Shown in pieces: positions 23,742-32,828 of a stretch of DNA of 59,437 nucleotides (position 1 is its first letter; each line of letters starts with the position of its first letter). The translations under genes were made by a program, and so were the position numbers. The notes under the pieces are model-generated. The model worked only from the letters and a program-made list of their open reading frames with translations. It was not told the DNA's origin and ran no database searches. Where the stretch lies: assembly GCA_902622655.1 (NCBI GenBank), contig CACNQY010000004.1:1-59437 (forward strand). The letters are read 5' to 3'. Origin of the DNA: an uncultured Pelagibacteraceae bacterium. GTDB lineage: Bacteria; Pseudomonadota; Alphaproteobacteria; Pelagibacterales; Pelagibacteraceae.

Positions 23742-24893
23742 ATGAATTTAAAAGATTGTCATAATTTTAGTGATTTTAGAAAACTTGCAAAAAAAAAATT
23801 ACCATCCCCTATATTTCACTATATCGATGGGGCTGCAGACGATGAGATTACGTATGCAAGAAATACCAGTGCATTCGATGATGTTGATTTAGTTCCAAAC
23901 GTTCTAAGAGGTGTTGAAAATGTTGATTTATCAACAACTATATTTGGAAAAAAGTTAGATTTGCCTTTTTATTTAGCACCTACAGCATTGCAAAGGTTAT
24001 TTCATTATGATGGTGAAAGAGCTGTAGGAAAAGCTGCAAAAAAATTTAATACAATGTTTGGAGTTTCAGCTCTAGCTACTGTAAGTGTTGAGGAAATTTC
24101 ATCTATGATAGATACGCCAAAAATGTTTCAATTTTATTTCCATAAAGATAGAGGTTTAAATGATTCTTGCTTAGAAAGAGCAAAAGCTGCAAAATTTGAT
24201 GTAATGGCTTTAACGGTAGATACTATAACAGGTGGAAATCGTGAAAGAGATTTAAGAACAGGATTTACATCACCACCTAAACTTACTTTATCAAGCTTAT
24301 TTAGCTTTGCCACAAAACCAATGTGGGGAATCAATTATTTAACCAAAGGAAAATTTGAGTTACCACATCTTCAAGATTATGTTCAGGAAGGTACGAGCAC
24401 AAATACCTCGATAGGTAATTATTTTTCAACAATGTTAGATCAATCAATGAACTGGAAAGATGCAGAAAAATTATGTGCTCAGTGGGGTGGTCACTTTGCA
24501 CTTAAAGGAGTTATGAGTGTAGATGATGCTAAGAGAGCTGTAGACATTGGTTGTACTGGTATTATGGTTTCAAATCATGGTGGTAGACAATTAGATGGAT
24601 CTAGATCTCCATTTGATCAACTTGCAGAAATTGTGGATGCCGTTGGCGATAAACTGGATGTTATCTGTGAGGGTGGAATTCATCGAGGCACTCATATGCT
24701 AAAAGCTTTATCTTTAGGAGCTAAAGCGTGTTCAGGTGGCAGACTTTATTTATATGCTTTAGCTGCTGCAGGTCAGGCAGGTGTTGAAAGAGCTTTATCT
24801 CAGTATAAAGCTGAGTTAGAGAGAGATATGAAGCTTATGGGTTGTACAAAAATTAGTGACTTAAATAAAAATAATTTAAGATTTAGGCGATAG
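23742..24893 (+). CDS. FMN-dependent alpha-hydroxyacid oxidase/dehydrogenase (LldD/glycolate oxidase family), copy 1
   Basis: A 383-residue (beta/alpha)8 flavoprotein. Conserved points include FHYIDGAADDE near the N terminus with the active-site tyrosine, FYLAPTALQRL for FMN binding, and the catalytic block VSNHGGRQLDGSRS with His and Arg. The usual GGxRxGxD loop is replaced by EGGIHRGTHMLKAL. The family oxidises L-lactate, glycolate or other (S)-2-hydroxyacids to 2-oxoacids. It is followed after three bases by a clear paralog of identical length, and its gene order suggests a hydroxyacid catabolic operon. Confidence 0.92.
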   Translation: MNLKDCHNFSDFRKLAKKKLPSPIFHYIDGAADDEITYARNTSAFDDVDLVPNVLRGVENVDLSTTIFGKKLDLPFYLAPTALQRLFHYDGERAVGKAAKKFNTMFGVSALATVSVEEISSMIDTPKMFQFYFHKDRGLNDSCLERAKAAKFDVMALTVDTITGGNRERDLRTGFTSPPKLTLSSLFSFATKPMWGINYLTKGKFELPHLQDYVQEGTSTNTSIGNYFSTMLDQSMNWKDAEKLCAQWGGHFALKGVMSVDDAKRAVDIGCTGIMVSNHGGRQLDGSRSPFDQLAEIVDAVGDKLDVICEGGIHRGTHMLKALSLGAKACSGGRLYLYALAAAGQAGVERALSQYKAELERDMKLMGCTKISDLNKNNLRFRR

Positions 24894-24896
24894 ATT

Positions 24897-26048
24897 ATGA
24901 ATATAAACGATTGCTATAATTTTGAAGATTTTAGGAAACTAGCAAAAAAAAAACTCCCGGCCCCAATTTTTCATTATATTGATGGTGGCGCAGATGATGA
25001 AGTTACTCTAAAAAGAAATACTGACGCTTTTAATGAATGCGATTTAGTTCCTAATATTTTAAATAGTGTTGGTGAACCTGATTTATCAACAACTGTATTT
25101 GGAAGAAAAATTGATATGCCACTTTTTTTATCGCCGACAGCAATGCAAAGTTTATATACACCTGAAGGTGATAAAGCATCAGCAAGAGCTGCAGAAAAAT
25201 TCAATACCATGTACAGCATGTCAACAATGGCATCATTTTCAATTGAGGAAATCGCGAATGTATCTAGTGGGCCTAAGCTTTTCCAATTGTATATTCATAA
25301 AGATAAATCGATCACTGATGATTTGATAGAAAGGTGTAGTAGAGCAAATTTTGATGGAATGTGCATAACGGTTGATACTCTAGTTGCAGGTAATAGAGAA
25401 AGAGATCATAGAACAGGATTTACAACTCCACCTAAATTTACATTAGATAGTTTACTAAGTTTCGCTATGAGACCAGGGTGGGTCTTCAACTATTTTACTA
25501 ATAAAAAATTTGAACTTGCAAATATTAAACACAAGACAGATAAAGGAACGAATATTGCTAAATCAGTTATGGAATATATTAATGAGCAGTATGATCCAGC
25601 AATGAATTGGAAGGATGCAGAATATTGTATAAAAAAATGGAATAAACCAATGGCATTAAAAGGTGTCATGTCTGTAGAGGATGCTAAAAGAGCAGTGGAT
25701 ATTGGATGTACCGCAATCATGATTTCAAATCATGGAGGGAGACAGCTTGATGGATCAAGATCTCCATTTGATCAAGTTAAAGCAATTTCTGATGCAGTAG
25801 GAGATAAATTAGAAATTATACTTGATGGAGGAATAAGAAGGGGAACTCACGTTCTAAAAGCCTTGTCAGCAGGTGCGACAGCTTGTAGTTTTGGAAAAGC
25901 TTTTTTATTTAGCTTAGGAGCTGGTGGACAGCCAGGTGTTGAAAAACTATTAGAAAATATGCACAAAGAGATAAGAAGAAATATGATCTTAATGGGCTGT
26001 AAAGATGTTAAAGATTTAGATAGTTCAAAAATTATTTATCGTAATTAG
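24897..26048 (+). CDS. FMN-dependent alpha-hydroxyacid oxidase/dehydrogenase, tandem copy 2
   Basis: A second 383-residue member, collinear with the preceding gene without gaps at the ends, so the pair arose by tandem duplication. Shared blocks include DFRKLAKKKLP, PIFHYIDG, ISNHGGRQLDGSRSPFDQ and GTHVLKALSAGA. Here the FMN/phosphate loop is DGGIRRGTH, closer to the family norm than in copy 1. Substrate-side differences are concentrated around YSMSTMASFSIEE and the 190-230 region, which suggests divergence in specificity. It follows copy 1 by three bases and ends 77 bases before the aminotransferase gene. Confidence 0.92.
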   Translation: MNINDCYNFEDFRKLAKKKLPAPIFHYIDGGADDEVTLKRNTDAFNECDLVPNILNSVGEPDLSTTVFGRKIDMPLFLSPTAMQSLYTPEGDKASARAAEKFNTMYSMSTMASFSIEEIANVSSGPKLFQLYIHKDKSITDDLIERCSRANFDGMCITVDTLVAGNRERDHRTGFTTPPKFTLDSLLSFAMRPGWVFNYFTNKKFELANIKHKTDKGTNIAKSVMEYINEQYDPAMNWKDAEYCIKKWNKPMALKGVMSVEDAKRAVDIGCTAIMISNHGGRQLDGSRSPFDQVKAISDAVGDKLEIILDGGIRRGTHVLKALSAGATACSFGKAFLFSLGAGGQPGVEKLLENMHKEIRRNMILMGCKDVKDLDSSKIIYRN

Positions 26049-26125
26049 TTATAAAAATTATAAATACTTTTCCTTAATCATTAATAGACAATAACAGTCT
26101 TTTCAGTTAGCTTGGCACAATAATT

Positions 26126-27292
26126 ATGAAACTTGCTCAATCACTAGATAGACTTGGAACTGAAAGTGCTTTCACAGTTTTAGCTGAGGCTAAAAAATTG
26201 GAAGCTCAGGGCAATCCAATGATTCATTTAGGATTAGGTCAACCAGATTTTAAAACTCCAAAACATGTAGTTGAAGCAGCAAAGAAAGCATTAGATGATG
26301 GTCATCACGGATATGTAATGTCAAATGGTATTCCAGAATGTAGACAAGCTGTTACAAGATGGATAAAGAAACGTTATAATACAGAGGTTGATTTCGAAAG
26401 AATACTAATCATGCCTGGTGGAAAGCCTACAATGCATTATGCAATTCAATGTTTTGGCGAACCTGGTGCTGAAATAATTCATCCAACACCTGCTTTTCCT
26501 ATATATGAGTCTATGATTAATTATACTGGATCTACAGCTGTACCATATGACTTGACAGAAGATAAAGATTTAAAATTTAGCGCAGATAAAATATTGTCGT
26601 TGATTACAGATAAAACAAGATTGTTAATTTTAATTAATCCAAACAACCCAACAGGAAGTTTTGTTGAAAAACCAGAAATTGATAAGCTAGCTGAAGGTTT
26701 AAAAAAACATCCACATGTAACAATACTAAGTGATGAAATTTACAGTAGACAAATTTTTGATGATAAAGAAATGCCAACATTTTTTAATTACCCAGAATTA
26801 CGTGATAGGTTGATTGTTTTAGAAGGTTGGAGCAAAGCGTATTCAATGACAGGTTGGAGACTAGGTTGGAGTTTCTGGCCAGAGCATTTAGTTGAACATG
26901 TAAATAAATTACTTATTAATAGTGTTTCATGTGTAAACGCAGCAGCTCAGTTCGCCGGTATTGCTGCTTTAGATGGGCCGGATGATTCAATTCATGTAAT
27001 GATGGAAAAATTTACTCAAAGAAGAAAATTAATTCATGAAGGTTTAAATAGTTTACCTGGTGTAGAATGTAGTTTACCTGGTGGTGCCTTTTACGCATTT
27101 CCGAAAGTAATAGACACTGGAATGAATGGTGTAGAATTTTGCAAAAGAGCGATGCATGAGGCGGGTGTTGCAATAGTTCCAGGAACTGCTTTTGGAAAAA
27201 CTTGCAATGACTATGTGAGATTTAGTTTTGCTGCCTCACAGGATAACATTTCTAATGCGTTAGAAAATATCAAGAAAATGCTTACTAAATAA
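26126..27292 (+). CDS. PLP-dependent class I/II aminotransferase
   Basis: A 388-residue fold-type I aminotransferase of the AspC-like group. Features are LGLGQPDFKTPKHV near the N terminus, INPNNPTGSFVE, LSDEIYSRQIF, and the PLP-lysine motif EGWSKAYSMTGWRLGW. A C-terminal arginine in DYVRFSFA binds the substrate carboxylate. The substrate cannot be fixed from sequence. Next to 2-hydroxyacid oxidases it may transaminate glyoxylate or another 2-oxoacid produced by them. There is a 77-base leader without an evident riboswitch. Confidence 0.92.
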   Translation: MKLAQSLDRLGTESAFTVLAEAKKLEAQGNPMIHLGLGQPDFKTPKHVVEAAKKALDDGHHGYVMSNGIPECRQAVTRWIKKRYNTEVDFERILIMPGGKPTMHYAIQCFGEPGAEIIHPTPAFPIYESMINYTGSTAVPYDLTEDKDLKFSADKILSLITDKTRLLILINPNNPTGSFVEKPEIDKLAEGLKKHPHVTILSDEIYSRQIFDDKEMPTFFNYPELRDRLIVLEGWSKAYSMTGWRLGWSFWPEHLVEHVNKLLINSVSCVNAAAQFAGIAALDGPDDSIHVMMEKFTQRRKLIHEGLNSLPGVECSLPGGAFYAFPKVIDTGMNGVEFCKRAMHEAGVAIVPGTAFGKTCNDYVRFSFAASQDNISNALENIKKMLTK

Positions 27293-27330
27293 GCTATATT
27301 TATATAAAAATTTTTATTATTATTATCAAT

Positions 27331-28704
27331 ATGAATGATCTAGTTCAAAACGAGCTTAAGAAAATTTTTGATGGAAGATTTTCGACATCAGAGTCAACAA
27401 GAGCTAATTATGCTAGAGGTGAAGATACTTATGATCCAGTTTTATCAAAGGCAGTTGTTTTTCCTGAGACAAATGAAGAAGTTTCCCAAATTTTAAGATT
27501 GTGCAACGAGCATAAAATACCTGTAGTGCCTTTTGGTACAGGAACTTCTCTTGAAGGGAATGCCGTTGGTAATTCTAATGGTATAACTATATCGCTCGAA
27601 AAGATGAATAAAGTCTTATCTGTAAACGCTCAAGATTTTGATTGTAGAGTTCAAGCAAATGTTACGAGAAAACAACTAAACGAGCACTTAAGAGAAGATG
27701 GTGTTTTTTTTCCAATTGACCCAGGTGCAGATGCAGCTTTAGGAGGTATGGCATCTACATCTGCTTCAGGCACCATGGCGGTTAAATATGGTACAATGAG
27801 AACTGTTATTTCTGGCTTAACTGTCGTTTTACCAAATGGAGAAATTATAAAAACAGGCAGTAGAACTAAAAAAACTTCCGCAGGTTATAATTTGACTAAC
27901 TTATTTATTGGGTCTGAGGGAACTTTAGGAATAATTACTGAGGTTCAGGTTAGACTATCACCTATTCCTGAAAGTATAATGAGTGCAGTATGTTATTTTC
28001 CAGATCTAGATTCTGCAGTAAAAACTGCTCAAGAGGTAATTCAATACGGTGTGCCAATAGCAAGAATTGAAATGTTAAATAAAGATCAAATGGAGATCAG
28101 TATTAAATATTCTAAGTTAGAAAATGTTAAAGCGTCTCCAACGTTATTTTTTGAATTTCATGGAAGTGAGACAACAAATAATGAAGCAATAACTATTGTT
28201 GAGGAATTATCTAAGAACAATAATGGGAGTGATTTTCAATGGGCTTCTTCTGCTGAGGAACAGAAAAAACTATGGAAAGCAAGACATGATGTTTATTATT
28301 CTGTTAAGGCATTAGGAAATAATATGAAAGTTTATTCAACAGATGTTTGTGTACCTATTTCAAAATTAGTTGAATGTATATCTTGGGCAGAAAAAGAGGT
28401 AAATAGGCTTGGCTTAACAGCACCAATGGTTGGTCATGTAGGTGATGGTAACTTTCACTCAATAATTTTATATGATCCGCATGATAAGGAAAAACAAAAA
28501 AAAATAAGACAGTACAGTGATGATCTTATAAATAAAGCTCTAGAACTAGAAGGAACAATAACTGGTGAGCATGGTATTGGGTTACAAAAAAAACATTATC
28601 TTTTAAAAGAACATATGGATAATATTCCTGTTATGAAGGCAATTAAAAGAAGTATAGATTGTAATAACATTATGAATCCAGGAAAAGTTTTTGATTTAAA
28701 TTAA
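27331..28704 (+). CDS. FAD-binding D-2-hydroxyacid dehydrogenase (GlcD/D-lactate dehydrogenase type)
   Basis: A 457-residue protein of the vanillyl-alcohol-oxidase FAD fold. The PP-loop is PFGTGTSLEGNAVG (about residues 68-81), followed by GGMASTSASGTMAVKYGTM, and the C-terminal substrate domain has GHVGDGNFHSII and GEHGIGLQKK. These match glycolate oxidase subunit D and D-lactate dehydrogenases. GlcE and GlcF are not adjacent, so it may act alone as a D-lactate or D-2-hydroxyglutarate type enzyme. It lies 38 bases after the aminotransferase and nine bases before the NAD-linked enzyme. Confidence 0.93.
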   Translation: MNDLVQNELKKIFDGRFSTSESTRANYARGEDTYDPVLSKAVVFPETNEEVSQILRLCNEHKIPVVPFGTGTSLEGNAVGNSNGITISLEKMNKVLSVNAQDFDCRVQANVTRKQLNEHLREDGVFFPIDPGADAALGGMASTSASGTMAVKYGTMRTVISGLTVVLPNGEIIKTGSRTKKTSAGYNLTNLFIGSEGTLGIITEVQVRLSPIPESIMSAVCYFPDLDSAVKTAQEVIQYGVPIARIEMLNKDQMEISIKYSKLENVKASPTLFFEFHGSETTNNEAITIVEELSKNNNGSDFQWASSAEEQKKLWKARHDVYYSVKALGNNMKVYSTDVCVPISKLVECISWAEKEVNRLGLTAPMVGHVGDGNFHSIILYDPHDKEKQKKIRQYSDDLINKALELEGTITGEHGIGLQKKHYLLKEHMDNIPVMKAIKRSIDCNNIMNPGKVFDLN

Positions 28705-28713
28705 TAAAAATAT

Positions 28714-29667
28714 ATGAAAAAAATTCTAATTACTCGAAAACTTCTAAGAACATGCGAGGATAAAGCAAAAGAAATTTTTAATTCAAATTTTAATCTTAAT
28801 GATGAATTGTATTCGCAAAAAAAACTTATAGAACTTAGTCAGGGTTGTGATGGAATTTTGTCATCACTTACAGACAAATTAGATGCTGAAACAATCAATA
28901 AACTTCCTGATAGTATTAAAATAATATCAAATTTTGCTGTTGGATTTGGAAATATAGATTTAGAGGCAGCCAAAAACAAAGGAATTGCTGTAACAAATAC
29001 ACCAGACGTTTTAACAGATGCTACTGCTGAGATAGGGGTTTTGTTAATACTTGGAGCTTGTAGAAGAGCTTCTGAGGGTATTGATAGTGCTAGGCAAGGA
29101 GGCTGGAAATGGTCTGCTGATTACCTAATAGGAAAACAATTAACAGGGTCTAGGTTAGGAATTTTAGGAATGGGAAGAATAGGCCAAAAAATAGCAAAGA
29201 TTGCAAAATCTTTAGGTATGAAAATTCATTATCACAACCGTTCAAAATTAAGTGAGGAAAAAGAACAAGGCGCAACCTATCATGATAATTTAAAAAGTTT
29301 GCTGTCAGTGTCAGATGTTCTTTCTGTTTGTTGTCCTGCATCAAAAGAAACTGTAGATATGATCAATAAAGAGACATTAGAATACTTACCAAAAGGTGCT
29401 GTAGTCACTAACGTTGCTAGAGGAGATATTATTGAAGATCAAGCTATGATTGATGCCCTTGATAGAAGAAAAGTATATGCAGTTGGTTTAGATGTATACA
29501 AAAATGAGCCAAATTTAAATCCAGGATATTTAAAACATAAAAGCGCATTCATTCTTCCACACTTAGGTAGTGCCACAAAAGACACTCGTACCGCAATGGC
29601 TAACTTAGCTATTGATAATTTGGATGAATATTTCAAGACAGGAAATTGTAAAAATAAAGTAAATTAA
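28714..29667 (+). CDS. NAD(P)-dependent D-2-hydroxyacid dehydrogenase (glyoxylate/hydroxypyruvate reductase type)
   Basis: A 317-residue protein. Its Rossmann motif GILGMGRIGQKIAKIAKSLG is at about residues 148-167, ARGDIIEDQ and LDVYKNEPN follow, and HLGSATKDTR provides the catalytic histidine. Arginine in NVARGD and glutamate in YKNEPN complete the catalytic set. This is the GhrB/glycerate dehydrogenase branch, which reduces glyoxylate or hydroxypyruvate. It closes the hydroxyacid cluster and converges with a DMT transporter gene 18 bases away. It could recycle glyoxylate produced by the upstream oxidases. Confidence 0.93.
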   Translation: MKKILITRKLLRTCEDKAKEIFNSNFNLNDELYSQKKLIELSQGCDGILSSLTDKLDAETINKLPDSIKIISNFAVGFGNIDLEAAKNKGIAVTNTPDVLTDATAEIGVLLILGACRRASEGIDSARQGGWKWSADYLIGKQLTGSRLGILGMGRIGQKIAKIAKSLGMKIHYHNRSKLSEEKEQGATYHDNLKSLLSVSDVLSVCCPASKETVDMINKETLEYLPKGAVVTNVARGDIIEDQAMIDALDRRKVYAVGLDVYKNEPNLNPGYLKHKSAFILPHLGSATKDTRTAMANLAIDNLDEYFKTGNCKNKVN

Positions 29668-29685
29668 AATAAGATTAATCTTAGT

Positions 29686-30591
29686 TTAAGTTCTAGATAA
29701 TAATAGGATTGTAACCCCAATAACAAAAATAATAATTCCAATAATTTCTGTAATTTTTACTTTCTCTTTAAACATATATCTTGAAGAAAAATAACTAAAT
29801 AACAATTCAATTTGACCAACAGCTCTTACAAATGAAGATTGTATTAAGGTGAAAGCATAAAACCAAGATAGTGACGCTAATAATCCAGCTATGCCCGTTA
29901 AAAAACATTCATATTTATCATGATAAAGTTTCTTAAATTCTGACTTTTCAAAAAAAAATAAATAAATTGTTAAAATTACGGTTTGTATAAATAATCCAAT
30001 AAATAGTACCGAAATAGCTTTTCCAAAATTTGAACTAATATTCTCCAATGTTAAAATAGCTGCTCTAAAATAAACAACACTTAAACCCAAGAATAATCCT
30101 GATATCAAACCTACTATAGTAGTTTTTGAAAATAAATTATTAAGAAAAAGTCTTAAATCTTTTACCGATAATAATATAACGCCAAGTGTTGATATTACAA
30201 TTCCACTAATTCCAAACTTATTTAATTTTTCATTTAATATTAAATACTCAAATAATGCAACTTGGATAACCTCAGTTTTGCTTAGAGATGTACCTACAAC
30301 AAAATTTGAAAAATTAAATAAATATAACAAAAAAAAGGTAAAAATAATTTGAAAGATCGATGCTAGAAAAATATTAAGTAAGAACCCTTGTTGTATTAAT
30401 ATTTCTTTTAATATCTGTAAGTCTCTAAAAAAAATAAAAAATAAAATTGAAGCGAATGGTAATGCAAATGCAAATCTAACATATGTAGAACCTATAGTAG
30501 AAATATCTTTATTTAGTTTTTTTTGTAAAGATGATCTTAAATTTTGAAAAAAGGCTCCGCAAACTGTAACTAATATCCAATTCATAAACAA
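29686..30591 (-). CDS. EamA/DMT-family transporter
   Basis: A 301-residue integral membrane protein with ten predicted helices arranged as two EamA repeats, as in drug/metabolite transporters. The first repeat ends with GISGIVISTLGVILL and the second with EKVKITEIIGIIIFVIGVTILLL, the repeated EKxxxxxxxGxxxIxxGV pattern of the family. Direction and substrate are unknown. Members usually export amino acids or metabolites. It faces the hydroxyacid cluster convergently and the next operon divergently. Confidence 0.9.
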   Translation of the reverse strand: MFMNWILVTVCGAFFQNLRSSLQKKLNKDISTIGSTYVRFAFALPFASILFFIFFRDLQILKEILIQQGFLLNIFLASIFQIIFTFFLLYLFNFSNFVVGTSLSKTEVIQVALFEYLILNEKLNKFGISGIVISTLGVILLSVKDLRLFLNNLFSKTTIVGLISGLFLGLSVVYFRAAILTLENISSNFGKAISVLFIGLFIQTVILTIYLFFFEKSEFKKLYHDKYECFLTGIAGLLASLSWFYAFTLIQSSFVRAVGQIELLFSYFSSRYMFKEKVKITEIIGIIIFVIGVTILLLSRT

Positions 30592-30664
30592 AAATTTATT
30601 TGTATAATATTTAAATGTCGACTTTGAATATCATGATATAAAAGATAAATATAAATAATATTTT

Positions 30665-30706
30665 ATGAAAAAATTAAAATTACCTAAAGGAGATTTGTAT
30701 GAGTGA
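30665..30706 (+). other. Possible 13-codon leader ORF overlapping the next gene start
   Basis: ATG at 30665 opens a reading frame MKKLKLPKGDLYE ending at TGA 30704-30706, which overlaps the ATG of the next gene at 30699. The AAAGGAG Shine-Dalgarno sequence of that gene lies inside it. It could be a coupling leader peptide, but a 13-codon ORF in AT-rich DNA is easily accidental. Confidence 0.2.
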
Positions 30707-31613
30707 GAAGATTGCTTTTATTGGGGTTGGGAACATGGGAAATCCAATGGCAGAAAACTTACACAAATCTGGAAAAAAAATTACTGTATTCGATGTTTCA
30801 AAAGAAATGATGGAGCAAGCTAAAAAAAAAGGACTAAATACTTCAGAAAGCATTGAAACTCTAATTAACGAAGAGGTATCAATAATTATAACTATGTTGC
30901 CTGAAGGCAAACATTCAAAAGAAATATATTTGGGCAATAATGGTATAATCAACAAAGTTTCAAAAGATTGCCTGTTGATTGATTGCTCGACAATAGACAT
31001 AGAAACTTCAAAAGAAATTGGAAAAGCTGCGGATAACCAAAATATTATGATGATAGATGCTCCAGTAAGTGGGGGAGTAATGGGTGCTCAAAAGGCAACT
31101 CTCAATATAATGGTTGGTGGATCTAAAGAAGCTTTTGATAAAGCATTACCTGTTTTAAAAATTTTAGGAAAAAATATTTATCATGCTGGTGCAATAGGAA
31201 GTGGTAATGGAGCAAAGATTTGTAATAATATGGCCTTAGGTATTGCTATGATAGCAGCGTCAGAGTCATTAATGTTAGCTAAAAGACTAAATATAGATAT
31301 CAAAAAGGTTCATGAAATAATGAGAAATGCATCTGGTAATAGTTGGCCAATTTCTGTTTATCCACCTCTGCCAGGTCTAATTGATGGAACACCATCTAAT
31401 AATAATTACCGCCCAGGTTTTTCTGCAGGTATGATGAACAAAGATCTCAAACTTGCTTATGAATGTGCAAAAAGTGTTAATGCTGAAACTCCATTAGGGA
31501 AGATGGCATTAAAAATCTATGATCAATTTTGTAAAGAGGGGAATGATACTAAAGATTTTTCAGCAATTTCAAAAGTTATCGGGGGAGATGCTTGGGATTA
31601 TCCGATCGATTAA
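30699..31613 (+). CDS. 3-hydroxyisobutyrate dehydrogenase family (beta-hydroxyacid dehydrogenase)
   Basis: A 304-residue NAD(P)-dependent enzyme. The Rossmann motif FIGVGNMGNPMAENL is at residues 6-20, the substrate motif DAPVSGGVMGAQKATLNIMV near 121-140, and the catalytic lysine lies in GNGAKICNNMAL. The C-terminal helical domain has NKDLKLAYECAK. This matches 3-hydroxyisobutyrate dehydrogenase and tartronate semialdehyde reductase. The former fits the length and spacing better. A strong AAAGGAG ribosome site lies eight bases before the ATG. It may belong with the alcohol dehydrogenase that follows after a 132-base promoter-bearing gap. Confidence 0.92.
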   Translation: MSEKIAFIGVGNMGNPMAENLHKSGKKITVFDVSKEMMEQAKKKGLNTSESIETLINEEVSIIITMLPEGKHSKEIYLGNNGIINKVSKDCLLIDCSTIDIETSKEIGKAADNQNIMMIDAPVSGGVMGAQKATLNIMVGGSKEAFDKALPVLKILGKNIYHAGAIGSGNGAKICNNMALGIAMIAASESLMLAKRLNIDIKKVHEIMRNASGNSWPISVYPPLPGLIDGTPSNNNYRPGFSAGMMNKDLKLAYECAKSVNAETPLGKMALKIYDQFCKEGNDTKDFSAISKVIGGDAWDYPID

Positions 31614-31684
31614 TTAATTTCTTAAATAATCACCAAATAACTTCAGGTTGTATTAGTTAATTTACTGAACACTTAAAAGAGGCA

Positions 31685-31713
31685 TTGACTTCGTGGGATA
31701 TAAAATTTTTAAT
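31685..31713 (+). promoter_or_regulatory. Sigma-70-type promoter for the dehydrogenase/ABC transporter block
   Basis: TTGACT (31685-31690) and TTTAAT (31708-31713) are separated by 17 bases and each match consensus at five of six positions. The predicted start is about 25 bases before the strong Shine-Dalgarno GGAGGCAAGGG that precedes ATG 31746. This is the best promoter match in the window that I saw. No operator repeat stands out around it. Confidence 0.55.
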
Positions 31714-31745
31714 GTGTTTTTTTAAATTAATATGGAGGCAAGGGA

Positions 31746-32807
31746 ATGAAAGCGCAAGTACTGCACAAATATGATCCAGAAATGAAAGAAAAAGTTTGGG
31801 TTACAGGTGAAGAAATGCCAGATCCAAAAATTGAAAAGGCATCAGATGTAATAGTTAAAATTGGTGCTGCAGGTGTTTGCAGAACAGATCTGCACATTAT
31901 CGAAGGAGTGTGGAAACATATTCAAGATCCAGATGGAACTTTATTACCATGTGTGATGGGACATGAAAATGCAGGATGGATAGAAGACGTAGGTAAAGAT
32001 GTTACAGATTTTAAAAAAGGTGATCCAGTTATTTTGCATCCTTTAATATCTGGTACAGATGGAACGTGTCTAGACTGTAGAAGAGGAAATGACATGCATG
32101 CTGCTGCGGGAGCATTCCCAGGTTTAAGTATCAAAGAAGGAGGATACTCAGAACTATTAAAAACAAGTGTAAGAAATTTAATTAAGCTTCCACAAGTTTT
32201 AGCACCAAAAGATGTTGCACCATTTTCAGATGCGGGACTTACAGCCTACAGAGTTGTAAAGAAAGCTACAAGACACCTGCTTCCAGGTCAAAGCTGTACG
32301 ATTATCGGTGCTGGTGGTCTAGGTCATATTGCTATTCAATGTTTAAAAGCTATGTGTGCTGCTGACATTATTATAGTAGAAAAATCTGAAACTGCTCTTA
32401 AGCACGCAATGGAACTTGGTGGGGACCATGGAGTTTTAATTGATGGAAATGAAATTGAGAAAGTTCAAGAAATAACTAAAGGAAAAGGTTCTGAGGCTGT
32501 AATAGATTTTGTTGGAGAAAAAGGATCTACCGCAATGGGTATTCAAATGACCTCTAATGGTGGTTTTTATTATATTGTTGGATATGGAGAGGAAATTAAA
32601 TCTCTAGCTGTTGATTTAATCATTTCAGAAAAAACAATTGTAGGAAATTTAGTGGGAACGTGGTCTGAGTTGTACGAACTTATGGAGTTAGCTGATCGAG
32701 GTAAAGTAAAGCTATCTATGCAAGAGTATAAATTAGACGATGCTAATAAAGCACTTCATGACCTTAATGACGGTAAAGTTAAGGGAAGAGCTGTTTTAGT
32801 TCCATAA
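31746..32807 (+). CDS. Zinc-type NAD(P)-dependent alcohol dehydrogenase with a reduced structural zinc site
   Basis: A 353-residue medium-chain dehydrogenase. Catalytic zinc ligands are Cys45 (GVCRTDLH), His73 and Glu74 (MGHENAGW). The cofactor motif is GAGGLGHIAIQC. In the structural zinc loop only Cys108 and Cys111 remain (GTCLDCRRGNDMHAAAG). The two other usual cysteines are Asp and Ala. The protein probably folds without the second zinc. GLTAYRVVKKA and GTWSELYELMELA match the family. A strong GGAGG site precedes the start. It lies 21 bases upstream of the ABC binding-protein gene, suggesting it processes the transported alcohol or polyol, which is inference. Confidence 0.92.
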   Translation: MKAQVLHKYDPEMKEKVWVTGEEMPDPKIEKASDVIVKIGAAGVCRTDLHIIEGVWKHIQDPDGTLLPCVMGHENAGWIEDVGKDVTDFKKGDPVILHPLISGTDGTCLDCRRGNDMHAAAGAFPGLSIKEGGYSELLKTSVRNLIKLPQVLAPKDVAPFSDAGLTAYRVVKKATRHLLPGQSCTIIGAGGLGHIAIQCLKAMCAADIIIVEKSETALKHAMELGGDHGVLIDGNEIEKVQEITKGKGSEAVIDFVGEKGSTAMGIQMTSNGGFYYIVGYGEEIKSLAVDLIISEKTIVGNLVGTWSELYELMELADRGKVKLSMQEYKLDDANKALHDLNDGKVKGRAVLVP

Positions 32808-32828
32808 TTAAAAAAGAGAGGAAAAATA

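Noticed and set aside
26100..26125. Sigma-54-like TGGCAC before the aminotransferase gene
   Set aside because: Only the -24 half is present; no TTGCW element follows at the right spacing.
29670..29683. 14-bp palindrome TAAGATTAATCTTA between convergent genes
   Set aside because: Its usable stem is only 5 bp and AT-rich, too weak for a terminator.
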